Of a DNA stretch of 32,210 bases, positions 18,241 through 25,653 are shown one piece after another; position 1 is the first letter of the stretch; every line of letters begins with the position of its first letter. Position numbers and translations under genes: made by a program. The stretch lies in the NCBI GenBank assembly GCA_030039155.1, contig JASHQL010000540.1, forward strand, positions 1 through 32,210, given 5' to 3'. The notes beneath the pieces are model-generated. The model did no database searches. It was not told the DNA's origin and saw nothing but the letters and a program-made list of their open reading frames with translations. This DNA comes from Streptosporangiaceae bacterium (GTDB taxonomy: Bacteria; Actinomycetota; Actinomycetes; Streptosporangiales; Streptosporangiaceae).

Positions 18241-19607
18241 TGAGCGACAGCGGACAGGGCCGGCTCGCCGGACCGGGTCTTCGCGGCAACCGGGAGTGGC
18301 GGCTGCTGTGGCTCGGGCAGGCAGCATCGATCACCGGCGACTACTTCCTCGACATCACGCTGGTGCTGTGGGTGGCCACCGTGATCGCCCGCGGTGCGAG
18401 CTGGGCGCCGATCGCGGTCGGCGGGCTGCTGGCCGCGGCGGCCGGCCCGGCCCTGCTGCTCGGCCCGGTGGCCGGGGTGTACGCGGATCGCTGGAACCGG
18501 CGCCGGACCATGCTGGTCGCCGACGCCGCCCGTGCGCTGCTCATCGTCGGGCTGCTGCCGCTTGCCTGGCCATCGGTCGCCGCCCGGATCCCGCGGGCCG
18601 GCGAGGTGGCCATCATCTACCTGGCGGTGGCCGCGGCCAGCGCATTCGCGCAGTTCTTCAACCCGTCCAGGTTCGCGCTGCTCGGCACCGTGGTACCTGA
18701 GCAAGACCGGGCGCGCGCGAGCGGCATGTTCCAGGCGACTTCCAGCATCTCGGCCATCATCGGCCCGGTGCTCGCCGCACCGGTGCTCTTCGGGTTCGGC
18801 GTGCAGTGGGCGCTGGTCATTGACGCGCTCTCGTTTGCCGCCTCGTTCTGCACGATCTCCGCGATGCGCGTCAGGGATCATCGCACCGAGCCGGGCCCGG
18901 CCGGTGCGCAGCCGACCGGATTCTGGGCTGACTTCCGTTCCGGACTCCGGTTCTTCTGGTCGAACCGGGTGCTCATCACGGTCGGCATCGGCGCGGTCGT
19001 GGCGACCCTCGGGATCGGCGCGATCGCCACCCTTGACGTGTTCTTCGTGGTGCACAACCTGCACGCGCCGGCGAAGTCGCTGGGGTTCCTGAACGGCGCT
19101 GAAGGCGTCGGCGCCGTCATCGGCGCCGTTCTTGCCGGGCGTCTCGCCTCCAGGTACGCCGCGGAGCGGGTCTTTCCTGTCGCGTTGATCTGCGGCGGCC
19201 TGGTATTTGTGGTCTACTCCCGGCTCTCCGCGGTGGCCCCCGCTGCCTTCGTGCTGGCGTGCGGCGGGGTGGTGGCCAGCGTCATCGGGGTTGTCATCGG
19301 GCCGCTGCTGCTGCGCGAGACGCCGCCGGAGCTGACCGGCCGCGTCTATGCCGTCGTCAACGTGCTGCAGCAGACGGCGATCTTGGTATCGATGGCCGCT
19401 GCCGGCTACCTCGCCGGAACGGTGCTGCGCGGATTCCACCGGGTCGCTCTCGGCCAGACCTTCGGGCCGTACGACACCATCTTCGGCATCGCCGGGGCGC
19501 TGCTCATCGCGGCCGGGGCCTTCTCGGTCAGCCGGCTCCGGCGGGCCGGGCCGGGCATGGTTCCCGACGGCGAGCCGGCCGAGCGTCCGGTGGCTGCCGG
19601 GCAATGA
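18240..19607 (+). CDS. MFS transporter (EntS/MFS_3-like)
   Basis: REWRLLWLGQAASITGDYFLDITLVLWV, AGVYADRWNRRRTMLVADAARALL, multiple TMs; ATG overlaps the preceding TGA. Confidence 0.92.
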   Translation: MSDSGQGRLAGPGLRGNREWRLLWLGQAASITGDYFLDITLVLWVATVIARGASWAPIAVGGLLAAAAGPALLLGPVAGVYADRWNRRRTMLVADAARALLIVGLLPLAWPSVAARIPRAGEVAIIYLAVAAASAFAQFFNPSRFALLGTVVPEQDRARASGMFQATSSISAIIGPVLAAPVLFGFGVQWALVIDALSFAASFCTISAMRVRDHRTEPGPAGAQPTGFWADFRSGLRFFWSNRVLITVGIGAVVATLGIGAIATLDVFFVVHNLHAPAKSLGFLNGAEGVGAVIGAVLAGRLASRYAAERVFPVALICGGLVFVVYSRLSAVAPAAFVLACGGVVASVIGVVIGPLLLRETPPELTGRVYAVVNVLQQTAILVSMAAAGYLAGTVLRGFHRVALGQTFGPYDTIFGIAGALLIAAGAFSVSRLRRAGPGMVPDGEPAERPVAAGQ

Positions 19608-19674
19608 GGTGCCAGCCAGGCCGGCCTGCCGGGGATTGGCGGCCGGCGCCATGACAGCCGAGGAGGGCCGGGGA

Positions 19675-20682
19675 ATGCTCGACGCCGATGCGGGTGCGGC
19701 GGTGTGCGACTCGGACGTGACCGATCTGCCGGTGGCGGTCGTGCCGACGGCCGCTCTGGTGGCGGCGGACTCACCGCGGCGGGCAGGCGAGAACGTCCAG
19801 CATGTGCGGCTGCTGGCCGGCTCGGCAGACCGGCTGCCGCCGATTGTCGTGCACCGGCCCACCATGCAGGTGATCGACGGCATGCACCGGCTGAAGGCCG
19901 CCGAGCTGCGCGGCGAGCAGCAGGTCGAGGTCCGTTACTTTGACGGCAGCGAGGCAGCGGCCTTCGTCCTTGCCGTGCGGCTCAACGTGCAGCACGGCCT
20001 GCCGCTGGCGCTGACTGACCGGCGGCAGGCGGCGGACCGGATCCTCGGACTGTTTCCGCAATGGTCGGACCGGCGGATCGCGTCGGTCACCGGTCTGTCG
20101 CCGCCGACGGTAGCCGCCAGGCGAAGGTGTCTAACTGACAAGAACTTGCAGTCGGACTCGCGAGTCGGCAAGGACGGGCGGGTCCGCCCGGCCGACGCCG
20201 CGCAGCGCAGGCAGCTGGCGGCCCAGGTGCTGACCCGCAATCCCGCGGCGTCGCTGCGCCAGGTGGCGACCCAGGCCGGGCTGTCACGGGAGACCGTGCG
20301 GAAGGTACGCAATGAGCTGGCCGGGCCGCGCTTGATCGCGCCATCGCGCCCCGGTGACCAGCTGGCCGAAGAGCAGCTCGCCAGGGCGTTGCGGCAGCCA
20401 GCCGGCGATCCGGTGCGGGCAGGCCAGCCGAGAGGGTGGCAGGCGCTTCGCGCCGATCCTGCCTTCAGGTCCGCGGACACTGGCCGCGTGCTGCTGCAGG
20501 TGCTCGCCGCCTCACAGGCGCTGCTCGGCCGCGTCGACCAGATCATCGGCGCGACGCCCTCGCACTGCCTGGGCGCGCTCAGAGAGTCGGCACGGCACTG
20601 TGCGGGCGGCTGGCTGGAGTTCGCCGCGCAAGCCGAGCAACGCCGGCAGGTCGTCGAGTCCGGGTGGACCACTGGAAAGTAG
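19675..20682 (+). CDS. ParB/StrR-like nuclease-domain transcriptional regulator
   Basis: HVRLLAGSADRLPPIVVHRPTMQVIDGMHRLKAAELRG (ParB N-domain), then HTH regions SDRRIASVTGLSPPTVAARRR and SLRQVATQAGLSRETVRKVRNE. SD GAGGAGGG precedes 19675; alternative ATG at 19651. Confidence 0.88.
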   Translation: MLDADAGAAVCDSDVTDLPVAVVPTAALVAADSPRRAGENVQHVRLLAGSADRLPPIVVHRPTMQVIDGMHRLKAAELRGEQQVEVRYFDGSEAAAFVLAVRLNVQHGLPLALTDRRQAADRILGLFPQWSDRRIASVTGLSPPTVAARRRCLTDKNLQSDSRVGKDGRVRPADAAQRRQLAAQVLTRNPAASLRQVATQAGLSRETVRKVRNELAGPRLIAPSRPGDQLAEEQLARALRQPAGDPVRAGQPRGWQALRADPAFRSADTGRVLLQVLAASQALLGRVDQIIGATPSHCLGALRESARHCAGGWLEFAAQAEQRRQVVESGWTTGK

Positions 20683-20775
20683 CCGACGCTGTGATCGATG
20701 CCTGCCGGGCGGCGGCAAGAAATGCGCGCCGGCTGGCTGGCTGTTGCCGCAGAAATGTCAATGCAGGTATCTCAG

Positions 20776-20801
20776 AATTGACGGCGTTGACCGAGTCAAT
20801 T
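20776..20801. promoter_or_regulatory. Inverted repeat AATTGAC-N12-GTCAATT overlapping the -35 of precursor copy 1 promoter
   Basis: AATTGAC 20776-20782; GTCAATT 20795-20801. Confidence 0.5.
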
Positions 20802-20816
20802 ACCCGCACTTACGAT
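20787..20816 (+). promoter_or_regulatory. Predicted housekeeping-type promoter of precursor copy 1: TTGACC-N18-TACGAT
   Basis: TTGACC 20787-20792; TACGAT 20811-20816. Confidence 0.6.
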
Positions 20817-20885
20817 CGGCCTCGAGGCGTGCGGGCCATTCCGATTTGAATGAGCCAGAACAGACACCAGGTAGAGGAGAGCGCC

Positions 20886-21059
20886 ATGCCAATCGAGTCA
20901 ACAAAGCACGAGGACAAGACCTTCGAGTTCGCGAGCAGCATCGTCCTGGACGGCGAGCTGGCAGACGAGGACACCGAGCGCGAGGCCGTCGTCGGCGAGT
21001 ACCAGCGGTCGCTCGATGACCCGCCGATGCTCGCCTGGACTGCCATCAAGGAGTGGTAG
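20886..21059 (+). CDS. Candidate RiPP precursor peptide copy 1 (57 aa), C-terminus DDPPMLAWTAIKEW
   Basis: MPIESTKHEDKTFEFASSIVLDGELADEDTEREAVVGEYQRSLDDPPMLAWTAIKEW; SD GAGGAG before ATG; own promoter; followed by tailoring enzyme genes. Confidence 0.75.
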   Translation: MPIESTKHEDKTFEFASSIVLDGELADEDTEREAVVGEYQRSLDDPPMLAWTAIKEW

Positions 21060-21122
21060 CAGGCAGCTAGCAGAACGGCCCGCACGCCGTCCATATTGCA
21101 GGTGGCCGCGAATTGCCAAACA

Positions 21123-21151
21123 TTGACCGGTAATCCTTTGAAACCTAGCAT
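21123..21151 (+). promoter_or_regulatory. Predicted promoter of precursor copy 2: TTGACC-N17-TAGCAT
   Basis: TTGACC 21123-21128; TAGCAT 21146-21151; followed by the same CGGCCT...GCGTGCGGGCC leader as copy 1. Confidence 0.6.
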
Positions 21152-21219
21152 CGGCCTGTCGCGTGCGGGCCTTTCCGATTGGACCGAACCAAAAGAGATA
21201 CCAGGGAGAGGAGAGCGCC

Positions 21220-21393
21220 ATGCCAATCGAGTCAACAAAGCACGAGGACAAGACCTTCGAGTTCGCGAGCAGCATCGTCCTGGACGGCGAGCTGGCAGAC
21301 GAGGACACCGAGCGCGAGGCCGTCGTCGGCGAGTACCAGCGGTCGCTGGATGACCCGCCGATGCTCGAGTGGACTGCCATCAAGGAGTGGTAG
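21220..21393 (+). CDS. Candidate RiPP precursor peptide copy 2 (57 aa), C-terminus DDPPMLEWTAIKEW
   Basis: Identical to copy 1 except A50E; 3 nt differences over the CDS; SD GAGAGGAGAG before ATG. Confidence 0.75.
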   Translation: MPIESTKHEDKTFEFASSIVLDGELADEDTEREAVVGEYQRSLDDPPMLEWTAIKEW

Positions 21394-21479
21394 CAGGCAG
21401 CTAGCGGAAATGGCCCGCGCGCGATGCGACCGCATCGACGTTCGCGCAGGCTGCCGAGCACAGGGTAAGGGGCTAGCGG

Positions 21480-22703
21480 ATGTTGAAACTACGTCTTGAC
21501 GGCGGCGCGCAGTGGATCAAGCCGGCCGGGCTCTATCGCAGCCTGCACGACAGCGGCGGAGTAGGGCCGCTTGCCGGAGTCGACGGCATCTACTGCGCCA
21601 CCTATGCCGGATGCCAGCACGTGCTGACCTCCCATGACTGGAGCCTGGACATGCGGCTGCAGCGACAGCGGGCGGCCCGGGCCGAGGAGCCGGCCGACGG
21701 CACCGAGGCAAGCAAGATCCCGACGCTGCTGGCGCCGGAGAACAGCCCGATGCGCGGAGTAGCGGTGCGCGCGTTGCGTGCGGTCCTGGCGCGGCTGGCC
21801 GGCGGCGGCGCCGCCGGGATCATCGCCGAGGTGCTCGATGAGTGCGAGGACGAGGTCGCCGAGCGCGGCACCATCGACGCGATCGAGCGGATCACCGACG
21901 TGGTCGTGCACCGTGTCATGTGCGAGGTCACCGGCATCGACTACCGCGGCAACGAACTGCTGTCCAGGGTGATGGCGAGCTTCACCCAGCAGGCGGACCC
22001 TGGCCAGCAGCTGACCAGGAAGCACGCCGCGGAGCAGCGAGAACTGTCCGCGGCGGCCAGGGCGGAGGCCAGCAGGATCCTGTCAGGCAGCCGGCCATCA
22101 GCGGTGCCAGACAGCCTGGCGAGCCAGCTCGCGTCGACCTACGCGTCGGCGGCGTCGCTGGCCGACCGCGGCGACCTGCTGCTGCTCGTCTGGCTGGCCG
22201 GCACCGGCACGGCCAGGAGCTTCCTGTCGGCTGTGCTGATCGGCCTGGCCGAGGAGCCCGAGTCCCGGCAGCTGATCAGCGCGACGCCGGCTTGCGCGGG
22301 ACCGGTGGTCTGGGAGCTGGCGCGGCTGCAGTCACCCGTGCAGGCGGTCAACCGGGTTGCACTGCACGACACCTGCCTGGGCGCGATGCCGGTGACCAAG
22401 GGTCAGGTCGTCCTGCTGCTGCCAGGTGCGGCCAACCGGGACCCGGCCGTGTACCCGGACCCGGACAAGTTCGCGCTGCGCGGCGGCCCGCGGCCGCTGG
22501 TATTCGGCTCCGGCGTGCATACCTGCCTTGGTGCCACGCTCGGTGTCGCCGCGGCGCAGCAACTGGCCGTCCAGCTCGTTGACCGGTATCCGGACTTCCA
22601 GCTATGCCGCGCGGACTACCGGAACACGATCGCGATGCGCGAGGCATCGTCGGCGGTCATCACCGGGATGGCCAGGCGGCCGGTCGCGGGCGGCGTCCAG
22701 TGA
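21480..22703 (+). CDS. Cytochrome P450
   Basis: Heme loop FGSGVHTCLG, ExxR in WELARLQSP; I-helix LAGTGTARSF with Gly at the usual acidic position. Confidence 0.95.
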   Translation: MLKLRLDGGAQWIKPAGLYRSLHDSGGVGPLAGVDGIYCATYAGCQHVLTSHDWSLDMRLQRQRAARAEEPADGTEASKIPTLLAPENSPMRGVAVRALRAVLARLAGGGAAGIIAEVLDECEDEVAERGTIDAIERITDVVVHRVMCEVTGIDYRGNELLSRVMASFTQQADPGQQLTRKHAAEQRELSAAARAEASRILSGSRPSAVPDSLASQLASTYASAASLADRGDLLLLVWLAGTGTARSFLSAVLIGLAEEPESRQLISATPACAGPVVWELARLQSPVQAVNRVALHDTCLGAMPVTKGQVVLLLPGAANRDPAVYPDPDKFALRGGPRPLVFGSGVHTCLGATLGVAAAQQLAVQLVDRYPDFQLCRADYRNTIAMREASSAVITGMARRPVAGGVQ

Positions 22704-24550
22704 CGAACGAGATTCCGCTGGAACTGCTGTTCGGGGATCCGGAACGGGAGAGCCCGCGGATGTCGCCTGATGGCTCGAAGATCGCATGGCTGGCGCCAAG
22801 CGACGGCGTGCTCAACGTCTGGGTCGCGCCGGTCGACGCCGCTGACGGCGTCCTGCTCGATCGTGCCGAGCCGGTGACGCAAGACCGTGACCGTGGCATA
22901 AGGAACCTGCGGTGGTCGGCAAGCAACCGCACCGTGCTCTACCTCCAAGACGTGGACGGCGACGAGAACTGGCATGTCGTCGGGGCGGACGTCGACTCGA
23001 AGCGGCAGCGCGACTACACCCCGCTGGACGGCATCCAGGCAAAGATTCTCGCCGTCGAGCCAGCGCGGCCAGACGCCATCCTGCTCGGCATCAACGCCAT
23101 CGACACCGCCGCACATGATGTCTACCGGCTCGATCTGGCGTCCGGGCAGCTCACCACCGAACTGGCGAATCCTGGCTTCATGCGGATGCTCGCCGATGCG
23201 AACCTGGTCGTCAGGGCCGGGCTGCGCAGGGAGCGAGACGGCTCGCTCAGCCTGCTCGCCCGGCAGAGCCAGTCGGCGGCCTGGCGGAAGCTGCTCGCCA
23301 TCCCCGCCGACGACGCGATGACGACGAGGCTGATCAGCTTCGCCGATCACGGCCGCTCGCTGATCCTGAGCTCCGCGCTCGGCGCCAACTACTGCAGGCT
23401 GCTGCGGCTGGACGTCAGGTCGGGGGCTACGGAGGTGCTGGCGCAGGACGCTGGCGCGGATCTCAAGGACGTCCGCATCTGCCGCGCCACCGGCCAGCCG
23501 CAGATTGCCGTCTTCTGCAAAGAGCGGCTGAGCTACCAGATCCTGGATGAGTCGGTCAGCGAGAGCTTTGCGAAGCTGCGAGCGCTGCACCATGGCGACC
23601 CGGTATTCGTGGACAGCGACCGCGACGACCGGGCGTGGCTCGTCGGGTTCGTCAGCGACGCAGCGCCGGTCGAGTACTTCAGGTTCTCGGTCGGTACCGG
23701 CCAGTCACAGCGGCTGTTCGCCAGCCTGCCGAAGCTCGCCAGGTACGCACTGGCCGAGCTGGAGCCGTTCACGTTTGCCGCGCGTGACGGCATGCGGATA
23801 CCGGGATACGTCATCTTCCCGCCCGGCGGCACCCGGTCGAATCTGCCGGCCGTGGTCGCCGTCCATGGCGGCCCATGGGAGCGCGAGGCCTGGGAGTACG
23901 AAGCGGTCGGGCAATGGATCGCGAACCGCGGCTACCTGTGCATCAAGGTGAACTTCAGGGGCTCGGCCGGATACGGCAAGGACTACCTCAATGCCGGAGA
24001 CCGTGAGTGGGGCGGCAAGATGCAGCACGACGTCAGCGATGCAGTTGCCCATGTGATCAGGCAGGGCTGGGCCGATCCGGGGCGCATCGCAATCATCGGC
24101 GGGTCATACGGCGGTTACTCGGCGCTGGCCGGGCTGGCCTTCACCCCGGACCTGTACCGGTGCGGCGTCAGTCTCTACGGGCCGTCGAACCTGGTGGCAC
24201 TGCTGGACGGAATGTCCGCCCGCTGGCCAGGCGCGATGTCGGAGTACCACAGAAGAGTCGGTCACCCGGCCGACGACCGGCAGTTCCTCTGGCAGCGGTC
24301 ACCGCTGTCCGCGGCGGATCGGATCAAGGCGCCGGTGCTGCTCGCGCACGGGAGGCACGATGCGCGGGTGCTTGGCGACGGGCCTGAAGGGATCGTGCGG
24401 GCGCTGCGGCGGAATGGCGTCGAGCACGAGTACCTGGTCTTCGACGACGAGGGCCACGGATTTGCCAAGCCGGAGAACCGATTCCGGGTGTTCGGTGCCG
24501 CGGAGAAGTTCCTGTCCAGGCACCTTGCCAGTGCCGGAGGTGCAGCGTGA
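22700..24550 (+). CDS. S9 family peptidase (prolyl oligopeptidase / acylaminoacyl-peptidase type)
   Basis: N-terminal beta-propeller-like region; VAVHGGPWEREAWEYE, nucleophile GGSYGGYSALAG, HGRHDARV, DDEGHGF. Start GTG 22700 overlaps the P450 stop (GTGA). Confidence 0.93.
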   Translation: MTNEIPLELLFGDPERESPRMSPDGSKIAWLAPSDGVLNVWVAPVDAADGVLLDRAEPVTQDRDRGIRNLRWSASNRTVLYLQDVDGDENWHVVGADVDSKRQRDYTPLDGIQAKILAVEPARPDAILLGINAIDTAAHDVYRLDLASGQLTTELANPGFMRMLADANLVVRAGLRRERDGSLSLLARQSQSAAWRKLLAIPADDAMTTRLISFADHGRSLILSSALGANYCRLLRLDVRSGATEVLAQDAGADLKDVRICRATGQPQIAVFCKERLSYQILDESVSESFAKLRALHHGDPVFVDSDRDDRAWLVGFVSDAAPVEYFRFSVGTGQSQRLFASLPKLARYALAELEPFTFAARDGMRIPGYVIFPPGGTRSNLPAVVAVHGGPWEREAWEYEAVGQWIANRGYLCIKVNFRGSAGYGKDYLNAGDREWGGKMQHDVSDAVAHVIRQGWADPGRIAIIGGSYGGYSALAGLAFTPDLYRCGVSLYGPSNLVALLDGMSARWPGAMSEYHRRVGHPADDRQFLWQRSPLSAADRIKAPVLLAHGRHDARVLGDGPEGIVRALRRNGVEHEYLVFDDEGHGFAKPENRFRVFGAAEKFLSRHLASAGGAA

Positions 24551-25653
24551 GGTCAACATCACTCATTCACGGCGAGCAGCTGGAGTTCCGTACCCAGTCA
24601 TCGGATTTCCTCGACTACCTCGGCCAGCGCGGCCAGCCGAGCACGTTCCAAGACGTGCAGGTCGCGCTGTTCAGCCGGCGCAATGACCCGGAGATGGACG
24701 CTGTCGGGATCATGCTCCTGCGGGCTGGCATCCCGTACATCCGGCTGAACGTTGACGAGTTGCTGGCCGGGGCGAGCTGCCAGATCGTCTATGACGCGCC
24801 GGCTGGCCGGCTCGCGCTGATCAGGGAAGGGATCAGGTCGGAGCCGTCGGTCGCGGTGTTCCACCTGTTCGACACCGCCATCTACCCGCACGGGATGGAT
24901 GCCAGGTCGGCGGCCTCCTGGCACTACGCGCGCGAGGCGTGGCAGTCGCTGGCAAGTTCGGTTGGCCGCGGCGAAGCGGCTGCCGGGGTGCGGGCCATCA
25001 ATTCCCCGGCGATCGTGCAGCGGCTGACCCGGCTGCAGCAGATGCGGATCGCGGCTGCGTGCGGTCTGCGCACGCCAAGGTCGGTCGTGGTTTCTGAGGT
25101 CGCGGACGGGTACGACGCGCTGGGCGTCGGCCACATCATCGTGAAGCCGGTGCGCGAGCACTTCATCGAGCTCAGCCAGGGTGACGAGCACGTGCTGTTC
25201 GGCGCGTTTCCGCAGGTGCTGCACTGGCCGTCGGTGCTGGCCGGCGAGCGCACCCGCGATCCGGTGCTGGTGCAGGAGTTCATCGCGCATCAGGCCGAGC
25301 TGCGGGTCTACGCGCTGCGCGGCGAGCCGCCGACCGCGCTGGAGATCCGCGCGGCGAACGGCGCGTTCACCACCGCTTACAGCGCGGTAGCCGGCGGCGA
25401 CGTCCTGGTCACCGCCACCGAGCTGCCTGCGCGCCTCGCCATGGCCATCGCCGCGTTCATGGACATGGCACACCTGGACTACGGGGCGTTCGACCTGGTC
25501 CGCGAGACAGCCTCGGGCGATCCGGTCTTCCTGGAGGTGAACACCTCAGGCGGCTGGCGGTGCTACGAGCGGCTGCTCGGCAGCACCGACATCACCCGAC
25601 GCTTCACCAGCTATGTCATGTCGGCCATGCGCGCCGGGGCGGGGTCACGATGA
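24547..25653 (+). CDS. RimK/MvdD-like ATP-grasp ligase (graspetide-synthetase type)
   Basis: INSPAIVQRLTRLQQMRIAAACGLRTPRSVVV, IIVKPVREH, DPVLVQEFIAHQAELRVYAL, LDYGAFDLVRE, PVFLEVNTSGGW (metal-binding E/N). GTGA overlap with the S9 gene. Confidence 0.9.
   Translation: MRSTSLIHGEQLEFRTQSSDFLDYLGQRGQPSTFQDVQVALFSRRNDPEMDAVGIMLLRAGIPYIRLNVDELLAGASCQIVYDAPAGRLALIREGIRSEPSVAVFHLFDTAIYPHGMDARSAASWHYAREAWQSLASSVGRGEAAAGVRAINSPAIVQRLTRLQQMRIAAACGLRTPRSVVVSEVADGYDALGVGHIIVKPVREHFIELSQGDEHVLFGAFPQVLHWPSVLAGERTRDPVLVQEFIAHQAELRVYALRGEPPTALEIRAANGAFTTAYSAVAGGDVLVTATELPARLAMAIAAFMDMAHLDYGAFDLVRETASGDPVFLEVNTSGGWRCYERLLGSTDITRRFTSYVMSAMRAGAGSR

Noticed and set aside
18153-19883. 576-aa minus-strand ORF antisense to the MFS gene
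   Set aside because: Arg/Asp/His-rich composition typical of shadow ORFs; the plus strand encodes a clear MFS transporter.
20850-21393. Longer versions of the precursor ORFs (starting at 20850 and 21163)
   Set aside because: The upstream extensions differ between copies, while homology and Shine-Dalgarno sites support starts at 20886 and 21220.
20898-21461. 187-aa minus-strand ORF spanning both precursor copies
   Set aside because: It arises from reading the duplicated region antisense; internal repeat is explained by the precursor duplication.
21394-21479. Rho-independent terminator after precursor copy 2
   Set aside because: No stem followed by a U-run; the GC arms pair better with the upstream leader.
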